NCBI RefSeq assembly: GCF_028128765.1
Contig: NZ_LBJG01000092.1
Location: forward strand, 124,001 to 188,000
Source of the DNA: Bradyrhizobium sp. CCBAU 51627
GTDB lineage: Bacteria > Pseudomonadota > Alphaproteobacteria > Rhizobiales > Xanthobacteraceae
DNA length: 64,000 nucleotides
Reading direction: 5' to 3'
The notes below the pieces were generated by a model. The model was given only the letters and a program-made list of their open reading frames with translations, had not been told where the DNA came from and did not search any database. The position numbers and the translations under genes were made by a program. Shown here piece after piece: positions 9,751 through 19,973 of the stretch. The stretch's first letter is position 1, and each line of letters starts with the position of its first letter.

Positions 9751-10797
9751 TCAACAGATCCGAGGCAATTGTTCGCCCCACAGCCAGTCAACGATTCGTC
9801 GGCCGCCGAAATCGGTCGTCATCTGAACAAATTTGTGATCGTCAGCCACCGCCTCACCAATATCAGCCGCATTGGACCCGAGCGGGTGCGCCTTCATGGC
9901 TGCAAGAACGGCATCGGCCGAATCAGGCGCCACGATCGCAACGAGCTTGCCTTCGTTGGCGACATGGATCGGATCGAGTCCAAAGAGTTCGCAGCTAGCC
10001 GCAACGGCGGGCTTCACCGGAATGGTTGATTCCTGCAGATGAAACCCGAGGTCGGATTGATGCGCAATCTCGTTGAGAGCAGCAGCGAGCCCACCGCGCG
10101 TGGGGTCGCGCATCACCCGGATGCCTCCCCCACCTGCGGCAAGCATGGACGCTACGAGATTATGCAACGCTGCTGAGTCCGAGACGATTTCGGTTTGAAA
10201 AGCGACGTTCTGACGTTTTGACATGATCGCCACCCCATGATCGCCGAGGCTACCTGACAGCAGCACACGATCCCCGACCCTTGCCTTGTCAGCGGAGAGA
10301 TCGAGCCCCCCGGCCACAAGCCCGATCCCGGCCGTAGAGATGAACAGACCATCCGCCTTGCCCCGCTCTACGACCTTGGTGTCCCCGGCAATGATGTAAA
10401 CGCCGGCCCCTCGCGCCGCCGCGCCCATTGAATCCGCAATTGCCTTGAGATCGGAAAACCGGAAGCCCTCCTCGATGATGAAGCTGGCTGACAAATAGAG
10501 TGGACGCGCACCGGACATCGCGACATCATTGATCGTGCCGTGCACAGCCAAGGACCCGATATTGCCGCCGGGAAAGAACAGTGGCGAAACCACATAGCCG
10601 TCAGTCGTCATCACCATCCTGCCTGCCGAAACATCAAACGCCGACTGATCATTGCACCGGGCGAGCCATTCATTACCGAAGGCCTGGTGAAAAAGGCCGG
10701 AGATCAGCTGTGCCATGGCACGGCCTCCAGATCCGTGGGAAAGTTCAACGCGTCCGTTCTCCAGGTCGAGGTTGCGTTGATCGGCTTTCACGCTCAT
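9751..10797 (-). CDS. hypE: HypE, hydrogenase cyanide-ligand dehydratase
   Basis: HypE dehydrates the carbamoyl group passed from HypF to a thiocyanate on its C-terminal cysteine, providing CN ligands for the NiFe active site. 348 residues ending in PRIC, the canonical C-terminal acceptor cysteine. The N-terminal VELSHGSGGRAM and the ATP-binding AIR-synthase fold (TTDGYVVSPLFFPGG) are clear. Its ATG overlaps the hypD stop by four bases. Last gene of the hup-hyp run. Confidence 0.97.
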   Translation of the reverse strand: MSVKADQRNLDLENGRVELSHGSGGRAMAQLISGLFHQAFGNEWLARCNDQSAFDVSAGRMVMTTDGYVVSPLFFPGGNIGSLAVHGTINDVAMSGARPLYLSASFIIEEGFRFSDLKAIADSMGAAARGAGVYIIAGDTKVVERGKADGLFISTAGIGLVAGGLDLSADKARVGDRVLLSGSLGDHGVAIMSKRQNVAFQTEIVSDSAALHNLVASMLAAGGGGIRVMRDPTRGGLAAALNEIAHQSDLGFHLQESTIPVKPAVAASCELFGLDPIHVANEGKLVAIVAPDSADAVLAAMKAHPLGSNAADIGEAVADDHKFVQMTTDFGGRRIVDWLWGEQLPRIC

Positions 10798-11945
10798 GAC
10801 GTCTGCCTCATCTGCTCATCGCGAACTCGGCCATAGGTCCAATACGCCGCACAAGCGCCTTCTGATGACACCATGCAGGCCCCTATGGGCGTTTCCGGCG
10901 TGCACACATTTCCAAACAACTTGCAATCGACCGGCCGTTTGGCGCCACGCAGGATCGCGCAGCACTCACAGGCCGGATTGTCTGCGACACGCATGTCGTG
11001 GATCGCAAAACGCGTCTCGGCGTCGAACTTTGAGTAAGACCGCTTAAGCTTCAGTCCGCTGTTGGGTACGAGTCCAAGCCCACGCCATTCAAACTGCTCA
11101 CGCAGTTCGAATACCTGCGACACCTCCTCCTTGGCGCGCCGATTGCCATCGCGTGTCACTGCACGGCTGTATTGGTTTTCTACCTCGTAGCGGTCTTGGT
11201 TCACCTGCCGCACCAGCATCAGGATAGCCTGCAGCACGTCGAGTGGTTCAAATCCGGCGACCACGATCGGCTTCTCGAACTGTTCCGCCAGGGGCTCGTA
11301 AGGCTGCGTACCGATAATGGTGCTGACATGTGCAGGCCCGATGAAGCCGTCAATGGGGACCCCACCTGTGTTGCGGATCTTCGGGTTCTCGAGAATGCTG
11401 TGCATCGCGGAGGGTGTAAGCACGTGATTGCAGAACACGCTAAGGCCCTCCAACCGTTTGTTCTCGGCAATGCGAATCATGACCGCCGACGGGGGCGTCG
11501 TGGTCTCAAATCCGATGGCAAAGAAAACCACTTCACGGCCCGGCGTCTGTTCGGCCAGCCGGATAGCGTCGAGGGTCGAGTAGACCATCCGAATGTCGGC
11601 CCCGAGCGCTTTAGCTCGCAACAGGGACTGTCCTTGCGACCCGGGCGCGCGCATCAGGTCGCCGTAGACGCACAGAGTGACCTCTGGTCGCTCGGCGAGC
11701 CGGATCGCCATGTCGATACGGCTCGCCGGCAGAACGCAGACGGGACAACCGGGCCCGTGAATCATCCGGACGTTCGCGGGCAGCAGATCCTCCAGACCGT
11801 AGCGGGAGATGGCATGAGTGTGTCCACCGCAAAATTCCATGAACCGGTAGGCTTTTTGTGAACTGACCTCAGCGGCAATCGCACGCGCAAGTCCCTGCGC
11901 GATGGTCTTGTCGCGAAATTCGTCAGAATATTTCACGATCGGCAT
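10794..11945 (-). CDS. hypD: HypD, hydrogenase Fe(CN)2CO assembly protein
   Basis: [4Fe-4S] scaffold that with HypC assembles the Fe(CN)2CO group of NiFe hydrogenase. 383 residues, full length. Signature motifs: EFCGGHTHAI, HGPGCPVCVLP, GFETTTP, and the C-terminal cluster region CKLFGNVCTPETPIGAC followed by SSEGACAAYW. Its start overlaps the end of hypC by 13 bases, indicating coupled translation. Confidence 0.97.
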   Translation of the reverse strand: MPIVKYSDEFRDKTIAQGLARAIAAEVSSQKAYRFMEFCGGHTHAISRYGLEDLLPANVRMIHGPGCPVCVLPASRIDMAIRLAERPEVTLCVYGDLMRAPGSQGQSLLRAKALGADIRMVYSTLDAIRLAEQTPGREVVFFAIGFETTTPPSAVMIRIAENKRLEGLSVFCNHVLTPSAMHSILENPKIRNTGGVPIDGFIGPAHVSTIIGTQPYEPLAEQFEKPIVVAGFEPLDVLQAILMLVRQVNQDRYEVENQYSRAVTRDGNRRAKEEVSQVFELREQFEWRGLGLVPNSGLKLKRSYSKFDAETRFAIHDMRVADNPACECCAILRGAKRPVDCKLFGNVCTPETPIGACMVSSEGACAAYWTYGRVRDEQMRQTS

Positions 11946-12169
11946 TCCTGCGCAGCGCTGCCTAGCTCCTGCAGGAGCTCTAACGTGCGCTTGGCTTCTA
12001 TCGGATCGATCTTAGCGAGCGCATAGCCGACATGGACCAGGACGCAATCGCCGACGTCAAGCTCGTCGATGAGGGCAATCGATATCTCCAGGCTGATGCC
12101 ATCGATGGACACGAGGGCCATTTCGTTAGGAAGAATTTTGGCGATCTTTGCCGGAACCGAAAGACACAT
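11933..12169 (-). CDS. hypC: HypC, hydrogenase maturation chaperone
   Basis: Small chaperone that shuttles the Fe(CN)2CO group from HypD to the large subunit. The ATG at 12169 gives 78 residues starting MCLSVPAKI, with the essential Cys2. An earlier in-frame ATG at 12238 would hide Cys2 and overlap hypF, so it is rejected. The body GDCVLVHVGYALAKID is typical. One base separates it from the hypF stop. The paralogue HupF lies at 18350. Confidence 0.95.
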   Translation of the reverse strand: MCLSVPAKIAKILPNEMALVSIDGISLEISIALIDELDVGDCVLVHVGYALAKIDPIEAKRTLELLQELGSAAQECRS

Positions 12170-12170
12170 A

Positions 12171-14426
12171 TCAGGCAGTTCCTCCCCTGGCGGGCGACTG
12201 TTGAGCGATCTGTAGAGCGGCAATCCAGGCCTGGCCAAGGCTCAAACCGCCATCATTGGGCGGCAGCCGCTGCGGCACCAGCGGGGTAAGACCGGCATCG
12301 CTGCAACCGCGCGGGATTTTGTCCGCCAGCACTGCGTTCAGGAAGCAGCCACCGCTCAGAACCACGGTATTAACGCCGGTTGTCCGCGCAGAGCGCGTGA
12401 CCCAGTCAACGCAGGCGGCGGCGAAAGTGCCATGAAACAGCCCGGCTCCGCCGGCCACGTCAATGTCATCAGCAATCAACCGCGAGAATAGCGGACTAAG
12501 CGACAGCACGCCGCCATCAATGGTCCAGCCGGCTTCCAGAATCGCAGTCTGCCGCACCAGCGCTTCGAGCTTCATCGCTGCTTCGCCGTCATAGCTCTGC
12601 AAATTCGCAATCCCCAGCAGCGCCGCTGCCGCATCGAACAACCGTCCCGCACTGGTCGTGGTGGTCCCGCCCGGCTGGTCGAGCAAGTCCGACAGCCCCC
12701 CGGCTTGGCGCTGCGCCGCAAAGCGCTGCCCGATTTCGTTACCCCGGCCGAGCCCGTGTAATACTGCGCTCGCCATGCGCCACGGCTCGCGGGCTGCACG
12801 ATCTCCACCAGGCATCTGCAGGGGCGCTAAGTGCCCGATGCGTCGGGACCACGTCCCTTCGCACAACAATAGTTCGCCACCCCAGTTACCGCCCTCGGAG
12901 CCAAAGCCATGTCCATCGAGCACCAGGGCAAGCGCAGGTCCCGCATGGCCGTGCTCGGCGATCACTGCGGCAGCGTGTGCATGGTGATGCTGAACCGCGA
13001 CCAGCGCGCGGGCATTTGCCTCCGCAAACCGGGTAGAAGCCATATCGGGATGCAAATCATGGGCGACGGCGACGGGCTCCACGTCGAGGCTCGATGTGAG
13101 GTGTCGGATCGTCTTCTCAAACGCACGAATGCCTTCGACCGTATTTAGATCCCCAATATGCTGAGAGACGAACGCTTGGTCGTCCCGCGTGATGGTGACG
13201 GTCGATTTCAGTGCCCCGCCGACGGCGAGCACGGGCGGGACGGACCTTGCAAGCCGTATCGGTTCGGGAACATAACCGCGAGCGCGGCGAATGAATTGGG
13301 CCCGGCCGGCCACCACTGAAACCACGGAATCATCAGCACGCGTCAAGATATCGCGATCATGGGTCACGACAAGGTCGGCGACCCCCTTGAGTCGCCGCAG
13401 CGCCTGCGCGTTATCGATCAGGAGCGGTTCGCCGCAGAGATTTGCACTGGTGACGACGATGACCGGGCCAGACCCCGCACGCGCCTGCGGCGAGCGAAAC
13501 GCATGGAAGATGAGGTGATGCAGCGGCGCTACGGGCAGCATGACACCCACTCGTGATAAACCAGGAGCTATGGCGGGCGCCAGATTGTTGCGCGTTGGCA
13601 GGAGGACGATAGGACGTGCGATGGATTCGAGCAGCGTAAGCTCGGCCGCGTTCGCCTCCGCGATTTCGCCAATGCCCTCTATGGAATCGACCATAACTGC
13701 GAGTGGCTTCTGAAGGCGGAGCTTTCTCCTGCGCAAACGCTGCACGGCCTCTTGATTACGCGCATCGCAAAGAAGCTGATATCCGCCCAGCCCCTTTATC
13801 GCCACGATCTGTCCCCCCGCGATTGCCGCGACAATGACGCTGATCCCATGGCTGAGCCGAGGACCGCATGCCGGACACGCGATCGCCTCTGCGTGAAACC
13901 TGCGGCTCGCTGGATCGGCATAGTCGGCCGCGCAGGCGGCGCACAAGCTAAAAGCGCTCATCACGGTGTTACGGCGATCGTACGGAAGCCGTTCGGCGAT
14001 GGTGTAGCGTGGGCCGCAATGGCAGCAACTGATAAACGGGTAAAGGTAATGCCGATTTTCTGGATCGAATAGCTCGCTGAGGCATTGCGGGCAGACCGCG
14101 GCGTCGGCAACGATCTGCGTTGACAATTTGCCGACTTCGCTCGTGCCGATGGAAAAGTCCTTCGCCGCGAGCGCCACAGTCTCCCGAACGCAGATGTGGT
14201 CGATGCGTGCCAATGGAGGCGCCTCGAGCGGTAACGTGGCAACAAACTCCGACGCACGGTGGCCCTCGACCTCGATGATGACGCCCTCGGGGCAATTGAT
14301 GACAAACCCGGCCAATCCGTACCGCATGGCGAGTCCATAAACGTAAGGACGAAAGCCGACCCCCTGCACTGCCCCGCTCACTCGCACGCGCAGCCGTGTT
14401 CGGTCGCAGGTGGCTGCGGCGCTCAT
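12171..14426 (-). CDS. hypF: HypF, carbamoyltransferase
   Basis: Converts carbamoyl phosphate to a carbamoyl-adenylate and passes it to HypE for CN ligand synthesis. 751 residues with the full domain order. First an acylphosphatase domain ([11 protein letters not shown] near the N-terminus). Then two zinc fingers of the CPQC...CCHC and CAAC...CPAC kind around residues 110-185. Then a YrdC-like domain, and a Kae1-like carbamoyltransferase domain with [14 protein letters not shown] and a C-terminal [12 protein letters not shown]. The stop of hypB overlaps its start by four bases. Confidence 0.97.
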   Translation of the reverse strand: MSAAATCDRTRLRVRVSGAVQGVGFRPYVYGLAMRYGLAGFVINCPEGVIIEVEGHRASEFVATLPLEAPPLARIDHICVRETVALAAKDFSIGTSEVGKLSTQIVADAAVCPQCLSELFDPENRHYLYPFISCCHCGPRYTIAERLPYDRRNTVMSAFSLCAACAADYADPASRRFHAEAIACPACGPRLSHGISVIVAAIAGGQIVAIKGLGGYQLLCDARNQEAVQRLRRRKLRLQKPLAVMVDSIEGIGEIAEANAAELTLLESIARPIVLLPTRNNLAPAIAPGLSRVGVMLPVAPLHHLIFHAFRSPQARAGSGPVIVVTSANLCGEPLLIDNAQALRRLKGVADLVVTHDRDILTRADDSVVSVVAGRAQFIRRARGYVPEPIRLARSVPPVLAVGGALKSTVTITRDDQAFVSQHIGDLNTVEGIRAFEKTIRHLTSSLDVEPVAVAHDLHPDMASTRFAEANARALVAVQHHHAHAAAVIAEHGHAGPALALVLDGHGFGSEGGNWGGELLLCEGTWSRRIGHLAPLQMPGGDRAAREPWRMASAVLHGLGRGNEIGQRFAAQRQAGGLSDLLDQPGGTTTTSAGRLFDAAAALLGIANLQSYDGEAAMKLEALVRQTAILEAGWTIDGGVLSLSPLFSRLIADDIDVAGGAGLFHGTFAAACVDWVTRSARTTGVNTVVLSGGCFLNAVLADKIPRGCSDAGLTPLVPQRLPPNDGGLSLGQAWIAALQIAQQSPARGGTA

Positions 14427-15364
14427 AGCCTTGTGTCCTCTACGATGCGCCTCTGATCGCCCGCCTGCTTATCGATCCAGGCGTAGAGCGCGCCAAAGCC
14501 CTCTCCAGTACGAGCCGAAACGACAAGCACGTCGATCTTTGGATTGACACGTCTGGCGTATTCGATGGTCTTTCCCAAATCGAAATCAAGCAGCGACGCC
14601 AGATCAATCTTGTTAATCAGCATGAGCGACGAAGCGGCAAACATATCAGGATATTTGAGCGGCTTGTCTTCACCTTCCGTAATCGAAAAAACTACGATCT
14701 TGCGGGCCTCGCCAAGATCGAAGGCAGCGGGACAGATCAGATTACCGACATTCTCGATGAAGACAATACCGCCTGTGAGCGGCGGCAAGTGGCGATAAGC
14801 CTCGCCAATCATTGCAGCATCGAGATGGCAGTTCTTGCCGGTATTGACTTGAACGGCTGGCACGCCGGCCGCCCGAATACGTTCGGCATCGTTCGAGGTC
14901 TGCTGGTCGCCTTCAATAACCCCAACCGGCCGCCTACGTTTCAGCTCGGACACGGCGCGGACCAGCAGTGTCGTTTTGCCTGCTCCGGGACTGGACAAAA
15001 GATTGAAGACAAGCAGGTCATCGGCAACGAAGAGTGCGCGGTTGACGGCGGCAATCCCATTATTCTTGCCCAGAATATCGCGCTCGATCTCAATGATCTT
15101 CTTTCTGCTCATGCCCCCGACCCTTAAACCAGCCGAGCCGGCGCCACCGCTCGGAAGGGCCTGATGATGGGCCGACCGACGACAGTTATAACTATCGCCA
15201 CCGTGGTTTGAGAGCGGGGGACTTTGGTCGGGCGGCGGAAGGACAGAATGGCCATCGCAATCGTCCTGTACATGGTCGGCGTATCGCTCATGACTCTCCG
15301 CATCATTCGCCTCCAAGTGTTTAGTCGACGGCGTCCCTTCCGTGCAGCCGCAAACGGTACACAT
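14423..15364 (-). CDS. hypB: HypB, nickel-inserting GTPase with a histidine-poor linker
   Basis: GTPase that with HypA delivers nickel to the hydrogenase large subunit. 313 residues from the ATG at 15364, starting [10 protein letters not shown], which contains the high-affinity CXXCXC nickel site. The P-loop is SSPGAGKTT, with [12 protein letters not shown] and INKIDL further on. In B. japonicum this protein carries a dense poly-His nickel-storage stretch. Here the equivalent region (residues about 15-70) has only seven scattered His, so storage is probably reduced. The A of the hypA stop TGA is the A of the hypB ATG. Confidence 0.96.
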   Translation of the reverse strand: MCTVCGCTEGTPSTKHLEANDAESHERYADHVQDDCDGHSVLPPPDQSPPLSNHGGDSYNCRRSAHHQALPSGGAGSAGLRVGGMSRKKIIEIERDILGKNNGIAAVNRALFVADDLLVFNLLSSPGAGKTTLLVRAVSELKRRRPVGVIEGDQQTSNDAERIRAAGVPAVQVNTGKNCHLDAAMIGEAYRHLPPLTGGIVFIENVGNLICPAAFDLGEARKIVVFSITEGEDKPLKYPDMFAASSLMLINKIDLASLLDFDLGKTIEYARRVNPKIDVLVVSARTGEGFGALYAWIDKQAGDQRRIVEDTRL

Positions 15365-15705
15365 CAATCGATCTCCAGCTCTTTTACTCGCATCTGTTCG
15401 CCGGCAATTACCTGCAATCGATAGCTGCCGCAGCAAGGACAGCACTCACCGCGTCGTGAAATTTCGACACTTTTCGAACAGCTCATGCACCAGGCAACGC
15501 CTGGTAGTTCGACGATATTAAGAGCGGCGCCCTCGGCAACGGTTCGCGTTGCAGCGACAGCAAAGCAGAACCTGATCGCTTCCGGCGCGGCATGACTCAG
15601 CGCTCCCATTTCTAAACAGACGCTCCGCACCCGGGAAGAGGATCGCTCCCGTACCTTCTCCTCGACGATCTGAATGATCCCAAGACAAATCGCCATTTCA
15701 TGCAT
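15364..15705 (-). CDS. hypA: HypA, nickel metallochaperone
   Basis: Zinc-containing nickel chaperone that partners HypB. 113 residues from the ATG at 15705: [10 protein letters not shown], where His2 is the nickel ligand. The zinc site is formed by two CXXC motifs (CMSC, then CPCC 13 residues on). The frame is open for 18 codons upstream, but that part overlaps hupK and would bury His2. It overlaps hupK by eight bases. Confidence 0.95.
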   Translation of the reverse strand: MHEMAICLGIIQIVEEKVRERSSSRVRSVCLEMGALSHAAPEAIRFCFAVAATRTVAEGAALNIVELPGVAWCMSCSKSVEISRRGECCPCCGSYRLQVIAGEQMRVKELEID

Positions 15706-16798
15706 CGCGAACTTCGCGAAAATTGAGGGTGAACCCGACGCATGGATCGAGCGATGCAATCAATGCGCGCACTTCATCACAGCGTCGTCGAGCCGTCAGC
15801 ACCGCCCCCTGCAGGTTCCGTACAAGCGGTCCGCGCCGGTGGAAATTCCACTCCGTCGGCGCAAGGAATTCGAAGCGGGATATCCGACCCTGAGCATCAA
15901 GCTCAACCGCGTGGTAGAGACGGCCCCTGGCGCATTCGACTGCGGCCGCTGCACGGCCGGGCCCTAGCTTATATCTTTCGATAATCCCATGCTCCGCGGC
16001 GTCAATCTGAGCGCCGGCCTCAAGCCAGGCACATAGCCGGACGATTTCAACAATTCTGGCCGTCAGCCGCTCGGCTGCACCGAACGGTCTCAGCAACAGC
16101 CGATCCCGGGTCATTTGGCGCGCCCATGGACCCGTCTCGGGCACATGTCCTTCGAGATCGGGGCAACAGCAAAACGTCGAGTCATCCCCGAGCAACCGGT
16201 TCGTGATATTGAGGTCGTCAGCAGCGGACAGAAACGAGTGTCCCGTCGGAGCAGACTTCAGGCCGACCTCACTGAGCGCCGCAACCCGACGCGCCAGTGG
16301 GCTACCGGACCTGAGCGCGCTCCCGTCGTTCGGTACGCCCAGCGCGCCCATCGCAGCGACAATCCGTGCTGTTGCTTCCCGTTGAGGGGGGCCCCAGGCT
16401 GGCTGTTCGGAGCGGACAAGCGCTGACAGTTCCGATATCGCGGAGCCGATTGCCGCCACACTGGCGACGTCTGGTGTAAGATGTCCGACAAACAGCCCCC
16501 GTACCAAATCCACGATGCGCTCAGTAACGATAAGCGCAATACGATGCTGTTTTGTTGCGAGGGTGATCACTTCGTCGCGCGCGGTTTCGATCGCGGACAA
16601 CAGTGCGGTTTGCTGCGCAGCGGCACATAACGCGAAGAGCCGGGGCACGACATTGAGCAGTGACGAGGCCGGTTTTCCGGTGAATATCCGCGCCAGCGGC
16701 GGCCGGACTCGCGGCAGGATTTCGACCGAGGCGACTACGTCGGCAGCCAGCAATACGCGGACATGGATTCTGTTGCTGGCAGCGACGATCATGCGCAA
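15698..16798 (-). CDS. hupK: HupK, hydrogenase assembly protein
   Basis: Divergent homologue of the NiFe large subunit, proposed to act as a scaffold while the Fe ligands are fitted. 366 residues. Recognised by VVPRLFALCAAAQQTA near residue 50 and the C-terminal DPCVGFTLNFREV, which imitates the DPCXXC metal site of HupL but with a single Cys. It lies between hupH and hypA. In R. leguminosarum and B. japonicum hupI and hupJ precede it; here only 86 bases separate it from hupH. Confidence 0.88.
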   Translation of the reverse strand: MRMIVAASNRIHVRVLLAADVVASVEILPRVRPPLARIFTGKPASSLLNVVPRLFALCAAAQQTALLSAIETARDEVITLATKQHRIALIVTERIVDLVRGLFVGHLTPDVASVAAIGSAISELSALVRSEQPAWGPPQREATARIVAAMGALGVPNDGSALRSGSPLARRVAALSEVGLKSAPTGHSFLSAADDLNITNRLLGDDSTFCCCPDLEGHVPETGPWARQMTRDRLLLRPFGAAERLTARIVEIVRLCAWLEAGAQIDAAEHGIIERYKLGPGRAAAAVECARGRLYHAVELDAQGRISRFEFLAPTEWNFHRRGPLVRNLQGAVLTARRRCDEVRALIASLDPCVGFTLNFREVRDA

Positions 16799-16883
16799 CG
16801 CTGCCCCATGATCGCGCGCAAGCTATGGCCCATGCGCACGCGCTGTCTGCGGACTCCTACCTGACACCAAATGCACGAGCGCT

Positions 16884-17756
16884 TCATGCGAAGTACGCCT
16901 TAATGATTTCCTGCAAGCGTTCGGCAGAGTCCTGGAGATCCTCGTCGGCAGCCAACGCAACAATCGGCACGCCCCCAATCTCCAGCGTATCAAGGATGAT
17001 GTTGTCCGTGGAATTGAAGAACTGCACGGACCAAACATTCCTAGTCCCGGTCGCCTGCACTCGGCAGGCGCCGTAGCCCCGCAACATGAGTTGGACCGGT
17101 CCGGTGCCCAAGCTTTGCTGTAGGAATGTCAGGTCGATAATGCTCATTGGTAGCAACGTGAGATTGATGATATGCGCATCCATGCCACATCGCCAGACTC
17201 GCGCCCGCTCGCGTATCTCGGCCAGCACCGGTTGAACGTTCATCGCGCCATGCGGCGGCGTGCCAATCACAAGATCGGCGGACGTCAGGTCAGTTGCGGC
17301 ACGCCGGACAATCTGCGGAATCCCTCCGACCTCAACATATTCGTTTGCCGGTTGGGTCCCGATGCGGACGCGCCAGATGCCCGCAAGCACGGACTCCCGG
17401 ATTTGCGCCAAACAGCCATCCGGCAGCGCAACCACGCCGGTCACCTCCCCTTCTCTGAGCAATTCGTCGATCAGCTTGCGCTCGGCCTCGCTGAGATATG
17501 CGAGATCGTACAATTGTGTCGGAGCACCGCTTCTCTGCCCCCCAACGGCAGCAGCGGCAGTTGACAACAGCAAGGTGGCGTTCGGATACTTCCTTGCACG
17601 TTCGTCGCAATCGCGCCAGGCGTGCTTGAAGAGCGCACTCGTCGCGTGGCGATAGAATACATCGAGACATCCAGATCTAGTGGTAAAGTCGCTCGCCGCC
17701 CGGTCGGCGGCGCCGGATACAACGGGGATCGCTGTTTTCACGATGCGATGTTCCAT
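16884..17756 (-). CDS. hupH: HupH, hydrogenase expression/formation protein
   Basis: Assists processing of the hydrogenase, probably the small subunit. The conserved core is clear: [19 protein letters not shown], then [29 protein letters not shown], and the C-terminal [18 protein letters not shown]. The ATG at 17756 gives 290 residues, close to family length; the frame is open 47 codons further upstream. The first 60 or so residues do not look like the usual HupH N-terminus, so either the start is uncertain or that end has diverged. Confidence 0.85.
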   Translation of the reverse strand: MEHRIVKTAIPVVSGAADRAASDFTTRSGCLDVFYRHATSALFKHAWRDCDERARKYPNATLLLSTAAAAVGGQRSGAPTQLYDLAYLSEAERKLIDELLREGEVTGVVALPDGCLAQIRESVLAGIWRVRIGTQPANEYVEVGGIPQIVRRAATDLTSADLVIGTPPHGAMNVQPVLAEIRERARVWRCGMDAHIINLTLLPMSIIDLTFLQQSLGTGPVQLMLRGYGACRVQATGTRNVWSVQFFNSTDNIILDTLEIGGVPIVALAADEDLQDSAERLQEIIKAYFA

Positions 17757-18349
17757 TGCCTGTATCCACGGGCATTGCACTTGCCGACGCCGATGCCGCC
17801 GGCGTGTGCCCGAATAATCGGTCCGGAGATGCGGTCGATCGTGAGCAAACGGGCCCGTATCTTGCCGATTAGGCGGAGTATATCGTGCCTTTGGCATAGG
17901 CTCGGCGTCGACGGTCTACGCCGGCCGACTGGTGTGCCACTAGCCCCGCGCGAGTGTACTGCACCTTGCATGCTTGGCCGAATAACTTCAGAAAGGAAGA
18001 ATGCGAGCTGGATGATCCGAAGCCTATGTAGGGGATCGGCCGCCGACAGCGGCATCACGGTCACCTTCCCGGGAGCGTGCACGGCCAGGCGCGCATCCGC
18101 GCTGACGCCCTCCACGTCCGACTGAGTGGGTCGTCTCAGACCACGCTGCGCCGGCTGCAACTTCATCGCACTTCTTTCTAATAATGTTCGGTTCTGCTAG
18201 CAGGCGGTTAGCAAGGCGCATGCCAATCACCTTCAGCCGCGGCTCGCATTCGAACCAACGGCATAGCGCCTGACATTATCCAGGCCGATGTTCCTGCGAC
18301 TGGAATTCGGTCTGTGAAGAACCCCAGTCCGCGCAAGGGAGCGGAACCG
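17757..18349. other. Gap where hupG is expected; no gene recognised
   Basis: In known rhizobial hup operons hupG lies between hupF and hupH. This 593-base gap is about the right size for it, but no frame resembles the HupG/HyaE thioredoxin-like protein. A 142-codon frame (17738-18166 minus) with a short ARLAVHAPGKVTVMP stretch is the best open frame and I cannot assign it. Most likely decayed or replaced sequence. Confidence 0.5.
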
Positions 18350-18640
18350 TTAGCGTAGGTGCTCCGGCAATTGCGGCTCGTGACCGATCAAGTCCGCAAA
18401 GAAGCGATCGTAGTTCTGACCGTTGAGGCTGGCCTCAAGCCCGTCAAGTGCTTCGGAGATCAGCCTTGCTTCATTTTCGTCTAAGAGCCGCACTGCGCTG
18501 TCGATATGAACGAGCACCTTGGCGCCGACCGATACATCAGCGAGCAGCATGACGGAGATGCGCCGCTGTTCACTGCCATATTCGCACAGCGCGGTAATAC
18601 CGTCAGTCTCGACAATCGTCATTGGCAAGCCAAGGCACAT
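18350..18640 (-). CDS. hupF: HupF, HypC-family hydrogenase chaperone
   Basis: HypC paralogue that protects the large subunit during maturation, especially under oxygen. 96 residues starting MCLGLPMTI (essential Cys2), with the characteristic C-terminal extension relative to HypC. Two bases separate it from the hupD stop, so it belongs to the structural operon. Confidence 0.93.
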   Translation of the reverse strand: MCLGLPMTIVETDGITALCEYGSEQRRISVMLLADVSVGAKVLVHIDSAVRLLDENEARLISEALDGLEASLNGQNYDRFFADLIGHEPQLPEHLR

Positions 18641-18642
18641 GG

Positions 18643-19257
18643 TCAGTCGCAGGCTTCTAGATCGGCTGCGCCCTCATTTTCATAATTCGCATGGTCAATA
18701 TTGTTCGCCAAGAGCCGTTCAGATGCAGCCAGCGGCGCGCTCCGCGGTTTTGCCGGCGAGTCCCACTGCTCTAGGAGTCTACAAGCGAGTTTAATTGCAG
18801 GGGCAATCTGAAAGCGCACCGGTGCGGTCAGCGGACCGCCCCAATTCTCCAGATCCAAGGGCTGACAGCCGATAAGAGCGAGCTCTCGCGGCCGTCGGCC
18901 AAGCAAATCGGCCGCGCTCAAGACCTCCTGGAAGCCGGTCTGATGCAGGCTCACTTTCTTGGCGCCCGTGAATTTTGGCACTTCGTCATCTCGTACAAGC
19001 TTCAACTGCCCGGGCAGCAATCCATAGTCGATAGCATCGAACACGATCAGGCAATCGGCCCCTTCAAGAAAACTGACGAGGTGGAGCCCCTGGGTGCCGC
19101 CGTCGAGAACGGTGACGTTATCAGCGACGGCGTAGCGGCGATGAAACTCCTCGACCGCACGCACACCGAATCCCTCATCGGCCCACAGGATGTTGCCAAT
19201 GCCGAGCACCAGAATCCGCCTTTTGTCTTTCGGATTGAGCATCCGCTTCCCAGTCAA
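18643..19257 (-). CDS. hupD: HupD, hydrogenase maturation endopeptidase
   Basis: Nickel-dependent protease that removes the C-terminal tail of HupL once nickel is inserted. 204 residues. Conserved nickel ligands lie in GIGNILWADEGFGVRAVE (Glu), VFDAIDYG (Asp) and KKVSLHQTGFQE (His). Translation could also start at the second Met (19242). The C-terminal 30 residues are poorly conserved in the family. Confidence 0.95.
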   Translation of the reverse strand: MTGKRMLNPKDKRRILVLGIGNILWADEGFGVRAVEEFHRRYAVADNVTVLDGGTQGLHLVSFLEGADCLIVFDAIDYGLLPGQLKLVRDDEVPKFTGAKKVSLHQTGFQEVLSAADLLGRRPRELALIGCQPLDLENWGGPLTAPVRFQIAPAIKLACRLLEQWDSPAKPRSAPLAASERLLANNIDHANYENEGAADLEACD

Positions 19258-19276
19258 TCGTCGAACCCGCGCTCAC

Positions 19277-19969
19277 CTACTTCATAGAAGGGAAGCTGCG
19301 GCGCGACATGATGTCGTCCCGGAGCACCGCGTAGATGTGGACCAGCGCGAACATCACGATCACCCATAGGCTGAGATGATGCCAGGTGTGGACGTCCTGA
19401 CTGTTCGGCCAGAGTGAAAACACCCAGCCGAACACCTTGTACTGCCAGCTGTCAGTACCAGCACCTTGCCCATAAAGTGCAAAGCCTGTGACGACCATGA
19501 ATGTGATCGTCTGCGTAAACATGAAGAACATTGCGAGCTGGGCAAGGCGGTTGTGCCCGAGGCCCCTCTCAGGCTCAACCGTAAGGAAGGCATACCTGCG
19601 AATCTCGTGGTACAATTCCCACCAAAAGCAGCCGCGCCAGAGCGGCACGCAAAAGATTTGTATGGCATTCGCGTTTCCCATCAAAGCCCAGTAGATGCGT
19701 AGAAGAAAGCCGACGCTGAGCACATATCCCGCCGAGAAATGAGCAAAGCGGATATAGCCGAACAGGAAACTGCCGCTTGCCTTTCCCCACGTCGCTGGTG
19801 TCCCGGTTCCAATAAAATAGCCGGTTAAACTCAGCACCAGAATCGCAGCGGCATTAACCCAATGCCAGAGTCGCACCGGCGCATAAATGTAGGCGACGCC
19901 GCCGCCCCTCCTGCGAGCAGTCGGTGCCGCATCGACGGCGGCAAGAAGCTTCTGAGCCCTGTCCTGCAT
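19277..19969 (-). CDS. hupC: HupC, membrane b-type cytochrome of uptake hydrogenase
   Basis: Membrane anchor that carries electrons from HupSL to quinone. The ATG at 19969 (MQDRAQKLL), five bases after the hupL stop, gives 230 residues; an ATG at 20014 inside hupL is the alternative. Four hydrophobic segments and haem-ligand histidines are visible: PVRLWHWVNAAAILVLSLTG, RFAHFSAGYV, and HTWHHLSLWVIVMFALVHIY. Confidence 0.94.
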   Translation of the reverse strand: MQDRAQKLLAAVDAAPTARRRGGGVAYIYAPVRLWHWVNAAAILVLSLTGYFIGTGTPATWGKASGSFLFGYIRFAHFSAGYVLSVGFLLRIYWALMGNANAIQIFCVPLWRGCFWWELYHEIRRYAFLTVEPERGLGHNRLAQLAMFFMFTQTITFMVVTGFALYGQGAGTDSWQYKVFGWVFSLWPNSQDVHTWHHLSLWVIVMFALVHIYAVLRDDIMSRRSFPSMK

Positions 19970-19973
19970 GAAC

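Noticed and set aside
17738-18166. 142-codon minus frame in the expected hupG position
   Set aside because: No thioredoxin-like or HupG motif; overlaps the start of hupH. Kept only as a note in the gap entry.
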